Origin: Luteibacter jiangsuensis
GTDB lineage: Bacteria; Pseudomonadota; Gammaproteobacteria; Xanthomonadales; Rhodanobacteraceae
DNA: 64,000 nt
Assembly (NCBI RefSeq): GCF_011742555.1
Contig: NZ_JAAQQR010000007.1
Span: 62,001 to 126,000 of the forward strand
Reading direction: 5' to 3'
Below, piece by piece: positions 27,364-35,929 of this stretch. Each line of letters opens with the position of its first letter. The stretch's first letter is position 1. The notes beneath the pieces are model-generated. The model did no database searches. It saw only the letters and a program-made list of their open reading frames with translations, and was not told where the DNA came from. The position numbers and the translations under genes were made by a program.

Positions 27364-27762
27364 TTAACCGAGGCCTTGATGGTGGCGAACCTTGAATTTG
27401 GTTCGCAACGGTCCGTTGTTGTAAGCAACAATTCTGTAAGTACCCGGGCCGAGGTCCTGGATGTTGGCTGAGATTCCGACCGCCAGATTGATCCATTTTT
27501 CGCCCGTCATTCGTTGAACGTAAATGGTTACCCCGGATGCTGAAGCGGTAAATGCGCTATGACATGTTGTGCTCCAGGCATGGACCACTCTGTACTCGCC
27601 CGAAGCAAGCCATCCCTCCGAGATCGCTTGCGGCAGGTGACCAATGCATCGACCGCGATTCCCATGAGACCGAGTCGGCTTACTCCACGAGTACTGCGCG
27701 TGCGACACCGCGGTGACTGAAAGAAGCGCGGTGGCCGCGAGGATTAGCGTCAAGCCTTTCAT
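27364..27762 (-). CDS. Small secreted protein of unknown function
   Basis: The protein has 132 residues. The signal peptide MKGLTLILAATALLSVTAVSHA is cleaved before QYSW. The mature part has two Cys (one in GRCIGHL, one in TTCHS) and beta-rich stretches ending in GPLRTKFKVRHHQG. ATG 27762 has GGAAG correctly spaced. I recognise no family. Base composition here is more AT-rich than the flanks, as in the neighbouring gene at 27993. Confidence 0.65.
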   Translation of the reverse strand: MKGLTLILAATALLSVTAVSHAQYSWSKPTRSHGNRGRCIGHLPQAISEGWLASGEYRVVHAWSTTCHSAFTASASGVTIYVQRMTGEKWINLAVGISANIQDLGPGTYRIVAYNNGPLRTKFKVRHHQGLG

Positions 27763-27992
27763 GAAAACTTCCGTTCGCGCGCCACATGGCGCCGAAGAAA
27801 AGTAGCGAACGGGCACAGTTGAACTGTAGCTCTCCCGGCATATTTCGCGCACCAAACGTCTCGCGGCCGGTCGAGAAAGACCTACTCCGTGCAGGGCGGA
27901 GCAACCTTTCGCAGCGATACTCGCTTACTGCGTACGTACATCCGTATCGGGATAGTTCTCCTCACTGATCTGACGAAAAAGCGAGGGAACGC

Positions 27993-28454
27993 ATGGAATA
28001 TGCTATCGGCATGAGGTCTCCGGGCATCCTGACGGCTGGCAGGCAACTGGGTAAGGAACGTTCGAACGAGTACGGATTCCGGGACAACCCCATCGAGAAC
28101 GGACGACCTGACCAGGTCGCAGATGACCTGCCGGAGAGCATTCGAAACCGGTTGCTGAATTTGGATCTGAATTCCATTTCTCCCGAAGATCTAAGGTATC
28201 TGGCCGGCACGTTGTATTGGGAGGGCTACATTTCTGCGGATGCTGGCGGGGAACTCGGGCTCTATCACCTCGACCACCCCGGCCCCATGAATCTCGCCAA
28301 CTGGATCGATGAGGCAACGGCAACGCTCAACAGCGGCGATCTCGCTGAATACCCCGTGGCAATCCGCAGTTATCAGGCGGGGATCGATGCAGCCAGGGGA
28401 ATATGGCAACTGGTCGAATACCTCAATGGACGGTTGCTGGACGTCCAGGCCTGA
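27993..28454 (+). CDS. Hypothetical protein
   Basis: A 153-residue soluble protein I do not recognise. It has no signal peptide. It is acidic and rich in short helices (PESIRNRLLNLDLNSISPEDLRYLAGTLYWEGYI). GAGGGAA lies ahead of ATG 27993. The codon use and lower GC differ from the neighbours, suggesting possible acquisition. It ends exactly where the convergent LysR gene ends. Confidence 0.65.
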   Translation: MEYAIGMRSPGILTAGRQLGKERSNEYGFRDNPIENGRPDQVADDLPESIRNRLLNLDLNSISPEDLRYLAGTLYWEGYISADAGGELGLYHLDHPGPMNLANWIDEATATLNSGDLAEYPVAIRSYQAGIDAARGIWQLVEYLNGRLLDVQA

Positions 28455-29474
28455 TCACCGTTCTGAATGCCCCGGCTCGTCGTAATCGCGATGCGTCAGC
28501 AGCCCAGGGCGGATGAGGTCGATGAACGCGCGCGCCTCGGGGCTGAGGAACTTGCCCTTGCGCATGACGACGCCGTAACTGCGTTGCGGAAAGTAGCGAC
28601 GCAGGTTGCGCACGACGAGCCGTTGCTTGTCCGCTTCCGTGATGCAGATGCCGGTGACGATGGAGATACCGAGGCCCATCGCCACGTACTGCTTGATGAC
28701 GTCCCATCCGCCGACCTCGATGGCTACGGTATACGGCACGTGCCGCTGCTGGAACACCATGTCGACAAGGCGGAACGTGGTGAGGCGCTCCGGCGGCAGG
28801 ATGAGACCGTAGGGGGAGAGGTCTTCGAGGTGGATGTCGTCCTTGGCCGCCAACGGGTGGTCGGGCGGCATGATCAGCATCGGGTCGTAGTGGTAGACGG
28901 GGGCCCACGCGATGTCCTGCGGCACGTCGAGCATCGAGCCGATGGCGATGTCGGCTTCATCGGCACGCAGGAGCGCCAGCCCGTCTTTCCCGGTGACATT
29001 CGCCAGTTGCAGGTGCACCGACGGGTAACGCTCGCGATAAGCCTTCACCAGGTCCGGCAACAGGTATTGGATCGTCGAGGAACCCGCGGCCACCGTGAGC
29101 TTGCCGTCCTGCCGTCCTCGCGTCTTCGCGTGGAACTCGCGGTCGAGGTTTTCGAAGCCCTCCACCAGGGGCCGCGCGATCTCGTAGAGCGCTTCGCCCG
29201 CGTCGGTGAGCGTGATGCGGCGTCGCGTCCGCTCGAGCAAGGGCGCCCCCAGTTCCCGCTCCAGTGCCTTCAGCTGCAGGCTCACCGACGGCTGAGACAA
29301 GAACAGCGCTTCCGCTGCCCGGCTCAACGTGCCGAGGCGGGTCACGTAGACGAAGGCGCGAAGCTGTTTCAGCCGATTGCCCTTGTAGTAAAACCGCCCG
29401 CCGTCCTCCGCCGAGGTACCGCGGCGGGGTGTTCTGGTCTCTTTAGAGGCTCGATTCAGCTTTCGCGGGGGCAC
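28455..29474 (-). CDS. LysR-type transcriptional regulator, divergent from aceBA
   Basis: The protein has 339 residues. The helix-turn-helix is at about 34-93 (LKQLRAFVYVTRLGTLSRAAEALFLSQPSVSLQLKALERELGAPLL). The effector domain has the CysB-like pattern PDHPLAAKDDIHLEDLSPYGLILPP. It is divergent from aceB with about 130 bases between, the classic layout for a LysR regulator of the neighbouring operon, here the glyoxylate shunt. The start is GTG 29474; a 30-residue basic tail precedes the HTH. Confidence 0.88.
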   Translation of the reverse strand: MPPRKLNRASKETRTPRRGTSAEDGGRFYYKGNRLKQLRAFVYVTRLGTLSRAAEALFLSQPSVSLQLKALERELGAPLLERTRRRITLTDAGEALYEIARPLVEGFENLDREFHAKTRGRQDGKLTVAAGSSTIQYLLPDLVKAYRERYPSVHLQLANVTGKDGLALLRADEADIAIGSMLDVPQDIAWAPVYHYDPMLIMPPDHPLAAKDDIHLEDLSPYGLILPPERLTTFRLVDMVFQQRHVPYTVAIEVGGWDVIKQYVAMGLGISIVTGICITEADKQRLVVRNLRRYFPQRSYGVVMRKGKFLSPEARAFIDLIRPGLLTHRDYDEPGHSER

Positions 29475-29539
29475 AATAGCTCCGTTAATTCAATGGATTA
29501 TATTCACTATTAACGTGATTAATGGATTTCTTTGAAACA

Positions 29540-29559
29540 TATGCTTTGTCAAAAGCATA
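29540..29559. promoter_or_regulatory. Inverted repeat in the LysR-aceB promoter region
   Basis: TATGCTTT and AAAGCATA are perfect 8-bp arms around GTCA, in the AT-rich region between the LysR gene and aceB, 47 bases before the aceB start. The T-N11-A form suits a LysR-type site. A TTGAAA (29532-29537) just before could be the aceB -35. A minus-strand TATAAT (29497-29502) may serve the regulator gene. Confidence 0.5.
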
Positions 29560-29605
29560 GCTCCGGGCCTAGCGTGGATGCCACACCCGTACCGGAGCAC
29601 GTTTC

Positions 29606-31204
29606 ATGGCCGTTCCCCAAAGTGCGCTCGACCCGATGTCCGGCCTCCGCCTCCACGCAGACAGCGAGGCCTACCGGGACATCCTGACACCCGGCGCGCT
29701 TTCCTTCGTCGCCGGTCTGCACCGCCGCTTCGACTCGCGCCGCCGCGACCTGCTTGCGGAACGAGCGACGCGCCAGCAGCGCTACGACGCCGGCGAGCTG
29801 CCCGACTTCCGCGCCGACACCGCCGCCATCCGCGAAGGCGACTGGGTCGTCGCCCCCATTCCCGCCGCGCTGCAAGACCGCCGCGTGGAGATCACGGGCC
29901 CGGTCGAACGCAAGATGATCATCAACGCGCTGAACTCGGGCGCGAAGGTGTTCATGGCCGACTTCGAGGATTCCAGCGCCCCGACCTGGGCCAACCAGAT
30001 CGACGGCCAGCGCAATCTGCGCGATGCAGTGGATGGCAGCATCGAATTCACGAGCGGCGAAGGAAAGGTGTACCGCGTTGGCGCCAACCCCGCCGTACTT
30101 GTCGTTCGCCCGCGCGGGTGGCACCTGCCAGAGCGCCACGTGACCGTCGACGGCGAGGTGGTATCCGGCGCGCTCGTCGATTTCGGCCTGTTCGCTTTCC
30201 ACAACGCCACCGCGCTGCATGCACGGGATCGCGGGCCGTACTTCTACCTGCCGAAGCTCCAGTCCATGGAGGAAGCGGCGCTCTGGAACGACGTGTTGTC
30301 GCATGCCGAGTCGGTGCTTGGTCTGCCGAACGGCACGATGAAGGCCACGGTGCTGATCGAAACATTGCCCGCCGTGTTCCAGATGCACGAGATCCTGCAC
30401 GCGTTGCGCGACCGCGCCGTGGGCCTGAACTGCGGCCGCTGGGATTACATCTTCTCCTACCTCAAGACGTTCCGCGCGCATCGCGACCGTCTGCTCCCGG
30501 AGCGCGGCCAGGTGACGATGAATGTGCCCTTCCTGAAGGCCTACTCGGAACTCCTGATCCGCACCTGCCACCGCCGTGGTGCGTTCGCCATGGGTGGCAT
30601 GGCGGCGCAGATCCCCATCAAGGGCGACGAGGAAGCGAATGCCGCGGCCATGGCCAAGGTGCGCGCCGACAAGCTGCGCGAAGTCACCGCGGGCCACGAT
30701 GGCACCTGGGTGGCGCATCCGGCCCTGGTACCCGTGGCGCAGGCGGTCTTCGACCAGCACATGCCGACGTCCAACCAACTGCATGTGTCGCGCGACGATG
30801 TCGAGGTTTCGCGCGACGCGTTGATAGCGCCGGCAATCGGCACGATCACGCGGCAGGGGTTCGACAACAACGTCGAGGTGTGCCTCCGCTACACCGCCGC
30901 ATGGCTCGACGGCCTCGGTTGCGTGCCGATCCACCATCTGATGGAAGACGCGGCCACGGCCGAGATCGCGCGCGCGCAGCTATGGCAGTGGCTGCACCAC
31001 GGCCCGCTGGAATTCAGCGACCACGCGGACGTGAATTTCGCCCTGTTCGACCAGGCCCTCGCCGCGCATTGCCACCGCTTGCGCGAGAGCGGGCATCCGG
31101 GAGCGCGCCGCGCCGACGAAGCCGCCGCGCTCATCGCCGCGCTGACCCACGCCGACGAACTTCGCGACTTCCTCACCCTTCCCGCCTACGAGCACCTTTC
31201 CTGA
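29606..31204 (+). CDS. aceB: Malate synthase A
   Basis: The protein has 532 residues, typical of malate synthase A. GLNCGRWDYIFSYLKTFR is the family signature and MADFEDSSAPTWANQIDGQ holds acidic active-site residues. It condenses glyoxylate with acetyl-CoA to malate. It is 18 bases ahead of aceA, forming a glyoxylate-shunt operon under the divergent LysR gene. Confidence 0.96.
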   Translation: MAVPQSALDPMSGLRLHADSEAYRDILTPGALSFVAGLHRRFDSRRRDLLAERATRQQRYDAGELPDFRADTAAIREGDWVVAPIPAALQDRRVEITGPVERKMIINALNSGAKVFMADFEDSSAPTWANQIDGQRNLRDAVDGSIEFTSGEGKVYRVGANPAVLVVRPRGWHLPERHVTVDGEVVSGALVDFGLFAFHNATALHARDRGPYFYLPKLQSMEEAALWNDVLSHAESVLGLPNGTMKATVLIETLPAVFQMHEILHALRDRAVGLNCGRWDYIFSYLKTFRAHRDRLLPERGQVTMNVPFLKAYSELLIRTCHRRGAFAMGGMAAQIPIKGDEEANAAAMAKVRADKLREVTAGHDGTWVAHPALVPVAQAVFDQHMPTSNQLHVSRDDVEVSRDALIAPAIGTITRQGFDNNVEVCLRYTAAWLDGLGCVPIHHLMEDAATAEIARAQLWQWLHHGPLEFSDHADVNFALFDQALAAHCHRLRESGHPGARRADEAAALIAALTHADELRDFLTLPAYEHLS

Positions 31205-31222
31205 CCCATCGGAGCCACGACC

Positions 31223-32512
31223 ATGAAGATGCACACCGCCGAACAGATCGCGCTCGACTGGAAGAACAACGAACGCTGGAATGGCATACAGCGGCCCTAC
31301 ACCGCCGAGGACGTGGTGCGCCTGCGCGGCACCGTGCCGGTGGAGCACACGCTCGCTCGCCGCGGCGCGGAACGCCTGTGGCGATCGCTCGAGGACAAGC
31401 CGTACGTCAACGCACTGGGCGCACTCACCGGCAACCAGGCGATGCAGCAGGTGAAGGCCGGCCTCGAGGCCATCTACCTGTCCGGCTGGCAGGTCGCGGC
31501 CGACGCGAACACGGCCGGCACGATGTATCCCGACCAATCGCTGTATCCGGTCGACTCCGTGCCGAACGTCGTGCGCAAGATCAACAAGACCCTGCTGCGC
31601 GCCGACCAGATCCACCACGCGGAAGGCAAGGACGGTATCGACTGGCTGGTGCCCATCGTCGCCGATGCGGAAGCGGGTTTCGGTGGTGTGCTCAATGCCT
31701 ATGAACTCATGTCGCACATGATCGAGGCAGGAGCCGCCGGCGTTCATTTCGAGGACCAGCTCGCAAGCGCGAAGAAGTGCGGCCACATGGGTGGCAAGGT
31801 GCTGGTGCCGACGCAGGAAGCGGTGCAGAAGCTGGTGGCCGCGCGCCTCGCCGCGGACGTGGCCGGCGTACCCACCTTGATCGTCGCCCGCACCGACGCC
31901 ATGGGCGCGGGGCTGGTGACCTCGGATGTGGACGATGCCGACAAGCCCTTCCTTACCGGCAAGCGCACCGTCGAAGGTTTCCACGAGTCGCGCCAGGGTA
32001 TCGAGCAGGCCATCGCGCGTGGTCTCGCCTACGCACCGTATGCCGACCTGATCTGGTGCGAAACCGCCACGCCCGACATGGAGCAGGCGCGCCGTTTTGC
32101 CGAAGCCATCCATGCGAAATTCCCCGGCAAGAAGCTCGCATACAACTGTTCCCCGAGCTTCAACTGGAAGAAGAACCTCGACGAAACCACCATCGCGGAA
32201 TTCCAGAAGCGGTTGGGCGCGATGGGTTACGCCTTCCAGTTCATCACCCTCGCCGGCTTCCATGCGCTCAACTACTCAATGTTCCAGCTTGCCCGCGGCT
32301 ATCGCGACCGCCAGATGGCCGCGTACGTGGAACTCCAGGAAGCGGAATTCGCCGCCGAGAAGGACGGCTACACCGCGGCGAAGCACCAGCGCGAGGTCGG
32401 CACGGGCTACTTCGACACGGTGAACCAGGTCATCGCCGGATCGTTGAGTTCGCTCTCGGCATTGAGCGGTTCCACGGAGGAGCAGCAGTTCCATCCGGCG
32501 TCGGCGGCCTGA
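31223..32512 (+). CDS. aceA: Isocitrate lyase
   Basis: The protein has 429 residues. The catalytic KKCGHMGGK motif holds Cys 186. [19 protein letters not shown] and [10 protein letters not shown] are further family motifs. It cleaves isocitrate to succinate and glyoxylate, feeding malate synthase encoded upstream. GGAG lies ahead of ATG 31223. Confidence 0.96.
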   Translation: MKMHTAEQIALDWKNNERWNGIQRPYTAEDVVRLRGTVPVEHTLARRGAERLWRSLEDKPYVNALGALTGNQAMQQVKAGLEAIYLSGWQVAADANTAGTMYPDQSLYPVDSVPNVVRKINKTLLRADQIHHAEGKDGIDWLVPIVADAEAGFGGVLNAYELMSHMIEAGAAGVHFEDQLASAKKCGHMGGKVLVPTQEAVQKLVAARLAADVAGVPTLIVARTDAMGAGLVTSDVDDADKPFLTGKRTVEGFHESRQGIEQAIARGLAYAPYADLIWCETATPDMEQARRFAEAIHAKFPGKKLAYNCSPSFNWKKNLDETTIAEFQKRLGAMGYAFQFITLAGFHALNYSMFQLARGYRDRQMAAYVELQEAEFAAEKDGYTAAKHQREVGTGYFDTVNQVIAGSLSSLSALSGSTEEQQFHPASAA

Positions 32513-32871
32513 CGGACACGCAGCACGGCCCTCGCGGGACCGCGATCGCGGACAGCAGACAAAGGAAATCGGCCAGCGCCATGGAAGGCGGGCCGATGCG
32601 CGGGAACGGGTGAAGCGCCGCTGGAAGAAGGCCGGGCCCCGGTGCTGGAGCGGGGGGAGGGAGGGGTATCCAGCACCGGGACGGGGCGGGCAGCCCATTA
32701 AGAGAACCGCCTGGTACAGAATTCTCCCCTCGCCCCCTCTATTTGTCAACTACTCGGTACATGAAATAAGTATTAACTCTTTGGAGGAAGGTCGACGCCC
32801 GCTTGCGCGATGTGGCGCCCTCCCTTGGAACTATGCAAGCTTGGGGCCTACTTGTTGCTCGGGAACCGGCC
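32513..32871 (+). other. Intergenic region after aceA
   Basis: About 360 bases with no convincing gene. It holds the large inverted repeat at 32638-32680 and a more AT-rich stretch (32700-32790) with TTGTCA (32743-32748) that may be a -35 for the following gene, without a good -10. Confidence 0.4.
32638..32680 (+). repeat. 12-bp perfect inverted repeat with a G-run loop
   Basis: CCCGGTGCTGGA (32638-32649) and TCCAGCACCGGG (32669-32680) enclose a 19-base loop with G runs of 6, 3 and 4. In aceA mRNA this forms a very stable stem whose loop could add a G-quadruplex. There is no T run, so it is more likely a 3' mRNA-stabilising or Rho-related structure than an intrinsic terminator. Confidence 0.6.
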
Positions 32872-33813
32872 GTGAATACACCCGCCTTCGTGGATTCGCC
32901 ATTGGAGCGGGCCCGCAGCATCGTCCAAGATGCGCGCTCGCATCGCGCGCCGTCGCCTCACGTGACGACCTTCTTCGATCCAGCCACCTTCACCGCCAGC
33001 CACGTGGTGCGCGACCCGCAGTCATCGGCGTGCGCCATCATCGATAGCGTGCTCGATTTCGACGTGGCCTCGGGCCGCACCGCCACGGATTCGCCCTCGG
33101 CGCTGGTCCGCCACGTGCGGGACGAGGGCCTGGACGTGCAATGGCTGCTCGAAACGCACGCGCATGCCGACCATCTGTCGGCCGCGCCATGGCTGCAGGA
33201 ACAGGTCGGTGGGACATTGGCCATCGGTGAGCACATAACCATCGTGCAGGACACCTTCGGCAAGGTCTTTAACGCCGGCACGGCGTTCAAGCGCGACGGC
33301 AGCCAGTTCGATCGTCTGTTCGCCGATGGCGCGTCCTTCAATATCGGTAACCTGCAGGCCACCGCCTTGTACGTACCGGGTCATACGCCGGCATGCGTGG
33401 CCTACGTGATCGGGGATGCCGTGTTTCCCGGCGATACCCTGTTCATGCCGGACTATGGCACCGCCCGCTGCGACTTCCCCGGCGGCTCGGCGCGTCAGCT
33501 CTACCGTTCCATCCAGCGCCTGCTCGCGCTGCCGGACGACACGCGGGTATTCCTCTGCCACGACTACAAGGCTGCCGGCCGCGACCAGTTCGCGTGGGAG
33601 ACCACCATAGGTGCCGAACGAACCGCCAACGTGCATGTACACGAAGGCGTAACAGAGGACATGTTCGTCGAGATGCGCGAGAAGCGGGACGCGACGCTTG
33701 CCATGCCCAGGCTGTTGCTGCCGTCCGTGCAGGTGAACATGCGTGCAGGTCACCTGCCCGAACCCGAAGACAACGGCGTGCGCTACCTGAAGCTGCCGGT
33801 GAACGTGCTATGA
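32872..33813 (+). CDS. MBL-fold hydrolase, ETHE1/Blh-like (probable persulfide dioxygenase)
   Basis: A protein of about 313 residues. The metal motif THAHADH (95-101) and downstream VPGHTPACVAYVIGDAVFPGDTLF and CHDYKAAGRD match the metallo-beta-lactamase fold of ETHE1 and bacterial Blh. These enzymes oxidise glutathione persulfide to sulfite. The sequence VTTFFDPATFTASHVVRDP is a common start in homologues, so a GTG at 32962 is an alternative to GTG 32872. It overlaps the convergent TauD-type gene by 6 bases. Confidence 0.82.
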   Translation: MNTPAFVDSPLERARSIVQDARSHRAPSPHVTTFFDPATFTASHVVRDPQSSACAIIDSVLDFDVASGRTATDSPSALVRHVRDEGLDVQWLLETHAHADHLSAAPWLQEQVGGTLAIGEHITIVQDTFGKVFNAGTAFKRDGSQFDRLFADGASFNIGNLQATALYVPGHTPACVAYVIGDAVFPGDTLFMPDYGTARCDFPGGSARQLYRSIQRLLALPDDTRVFLCHDYKAAGRDQFAWETTIGAERTANVHVHEGVTEDMFVEMREKRDATLAMPRLLLPSVQVNMRAGHLPEPEDNGVRYLKLPVNVL

Positions 33814-34764
33814 CCCTTCCCGCGTTGCACCCACGGGAGCCGTATCGAGGCGAAACCGCGAGCTGAAGGAACTCAGCATGACGATGTCGCGGGTCGGATC
33901 GGACGTCTGGTTCCGGCCATGCAGCATGCGGTTGTTGTCGATCAGCACGAAGTCGCCGGTCTGCCAGCGGATGCCGCGGGTGAGCGACCGCGCCACCTGC
34001 TTCAGGTCATCGAGCACCTCGTGAGGTATCTCGCTGCCGTCTTCCCAGGTCACCAGGGTACTGAAGGATCCGTCGGCCTCGTCGTCCGTCGGCTTCTTGT
34101 AGGCATCGGTGAACATGTTCTGACACACCCGCATCCTGCCCGCATCGCCTATCGGCCGCACGGACGGTGCGACGAACTCGAAGACCACCCTGCTTCCGGA
34201 CGTTTCCGTCACGCGGAAGTCCTGCGTCCGACTGAGTGCCCCGACCACGTCGGGCCCGACCAGTGAACCGACTGTCTCGTTCTTGCTGAGGATCGCTTCA
34301 AACGCGTCGGGCGGGACGAAGTTGCGATACATCACCCGCCGTGCCTTGAGCGCCTCCTGCGTTTCCGGTCGCAACTTCTCGAAGATGGCCGCCCCATCGG
34401 CCAGCAGTGTTTCGCCGCCCGTACCTTCGGAAGCGGCTTTCCGACAATAGAACCACAACAGGTCGGGCCTCAGCGGGCTGTTGCCGTATTCGAAATGGAG
34501 ACTCAGGCCCGCCTGTCCGACCGTGACGGTCTGCAGTTCGTTCCGGTCGCTGGCGGGCTTGCGGTCGCCGAACGGCGATACGAGAAACCCGCGACTGAAG
34601 CGGGAGGCAACGTCGTAGAACCCGTCCGCGTCGAGCCCGAACCCCCGGAACAGGATGGCCCCGTGCGAGGCGAGGCTGTCCCATATCTCGTCGTCCGGTA
34701 TGTCGGCCGCGTGGCGTCCCTGGCTGTGAAGCAGCAGCGGACGATCGTTGATGGTCTGGCTCAT
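33808..34764 (-). CDS. TauD/TfdA-family Fe(II)/2-oxoglutarate dioxygenase, last gene of the RiPP operon
   Basis: The protein has 318 residues. The iron triad is visible as His 90-Phe-Glu 92 (LSLHFEYGNSPLRPD, the HxE variant seen in clavaminate-synthase/SyrP-like enzymes) and His 282 (NNRMLHGRN). FYCRKAASEGTGGETLLADG is typical of the SyrP group, which hydroxylates amino acid residues in peptide natural products. It is the last gene of the minus-strand cluster, 25 bases after the ATP-grasp gene. The substrate is inferred to be the modified peptide or an amino acid joined to it. Confidence 0.82.
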   Translation of the reverse strand: MSQTINDRPLLLHSQGRHAADIPDDEIWDSLASHGAILFRGFGLDADGFYDVASRFSRGFLVSPFGDRKPASDRNELQTVTVGQAGLSLHFEYGNSPLRPDLLWFYCRKAASEGTGGETLLADGAAIFEKLRPETQEALKARRVMYRNFVPPDAFEAILSKNETVGSLVGPDVVGALSRTQDFRVTETSGSRVVFEFVAPSVRPIGDAGRMRVCQNMFTDAYKKPTDDEADGSFSTLVTWEDGSEIPHEVLDDLKQVARSLTRGIRWQTGDFVLIDNNRMLHGRNQTSDPTRDIVMLSSFSSRFRLDTAPVGATREGS

Positions 34765-34789
34765 GGTGACTCTCCTGGATGCCTCACGG

Positions 34790-35929
34790 TTACGCGTAGC
34801 CGATGGATGCCAACAGCTCGCAACGACGTTCCACCACTTCGGAAAGGCTGTCGCCCTTCAACACCGCCTTGAACTTGCCGTCGGCGCAATGCAGGCTGCG
34901 GTCCCTGCCGTCCTCGGCGACGAAGAATTCGACCAACCACGGCAACCCACGAAGCCGGCCGGCGTCGATGTCCAGGGATACCCCGTGCGGCACGAGCAGC
35001 CACGACGTTTCCGTGCGGCGCATGGAAGGCAGTTCGACGGGCCTGCCGCACTGGGCGAGGAAGGCAGCGCGATACAGATTGATTCCATAGGCCTCTTCGA
35101 GTGCGCGCACGATCCCGATGCCGCCGGGCCTGCTCGCGATTTCGCAGAAGACCATGTCCGTATCGGAATAGAACATCTCCAGGTGGAACGCGCCGTCCTG
35201 GAACGAGGGCAACAGCTGAAACACCTCGCGCATGGCCAGCTCGGCCCTGGCATTGAGCCGCGCGTCATGGGAGAACTCGCTGCCGACGTACTTGAAATCG
35301 GTGAAGGACAGGCAGAAGTTGATGTACTTGGAAACGACGAAGAAGCGCACCTCCCCCCCGACGATCAGCCCGTCGACATGCAGCATCGGCAGGTCGACGA
35401 ACGACTCCAGCATCTCGTCCTGCGCCACCTCCCCCATGGCGTGGAGGCTTTCGGCGATGGTCACCTCCATGCCGCCGGAGCCCAGGATCGGCTTCCGCAC
35501 GATGCGCCCGTCGTTCGCGCCACCGAAGACGGCAGCCACATCCTTGCGCTGGATGGGCGACCAATAGCGGGGCAAGGTGAAATGCTCCGCCGTCTTCAGG
35601 AATTCCTTCATGAAGAACTTGTTGCGGAACGCTCGGGCGCTCATGAACGACTGCCCGACGACACCCAGCGCTTCGCGGATCTTCGCCGCAACGAGGATGT
35701 ACTGCTCGTCCACGCAGACCACCCGCGCCACCTGGCCCGCGAGCCCTTCGGCTTCAAGCCTCGACACCACGCACCCGACCGTCATCTCGTCGACGATCAG
35801 CAGCGACATCGGCCCGTCGCTCTGCACGTTGACCGCAGCGCCCACGGGCTTTACCACGTAAAGGTGCGGTGTCGCCGGAAGCCGGAGCGGCTCCGCGCCG
35901 GCGATGAAAAGCACCACGTCATCCATCAC
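34790..35929 (-). CDS. ATP-grasp ligase-like protein
   Basis: The protein has 379 residues. An ATP-grasp layout is visible: RNKFFMKEFLKTAEHFTLPRYW (ATP-grasp N region), RIVRKPILGSGGMEV (nucleotide-binding lysine and Gly-rich loop), MLESFVDLPMLHVDGLIVGGEVRFF, and HLEMFYSDTDMVFCEIASRPGG (metal-binding Glu-x-Asn-like region with E-I-A-S-R). It resembles carnosine-synthase/biotin-carboxylase-like peptide ligases. It may add an amino acid or make an amide on the RiPP product. Its start overlaps the JmjC gene stop by four bases. Confidence 0.75.
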   Translation of the reverse strand: MMDDVVLFIAGAEPLRLPATPHLYVVKPVGAAVNVQSDGPMSLLIVDEMTVGCVVSRLEAEGLAGQVARVVCVDEQYILVAAKIREALGVVGQSFMSARAFRNKFFMKEFLKTAEHFTLPRYWSPIQRKDVAAVFGGANDGRIVRKPILGSGGMEVTIAESLHAMGEVAQDEMLESFVDLPMLHVDGLIVGGEVRFFVVSKYINFCLSFTDFKYVGSEFSHDARLNARAELAMREVFQLLPSFQDGAFHLEMFYSDTDMVFCEIASRPGGIGIVRALEEAYGINLYRAAFLAQCGRPVELPSMRRTETSWLLVPHGVSLDIDAGRLRGLPWLVEFFVAEDGRDRSLHCADGKFKAVLKGDSLSEVVERRCELLASIGYA

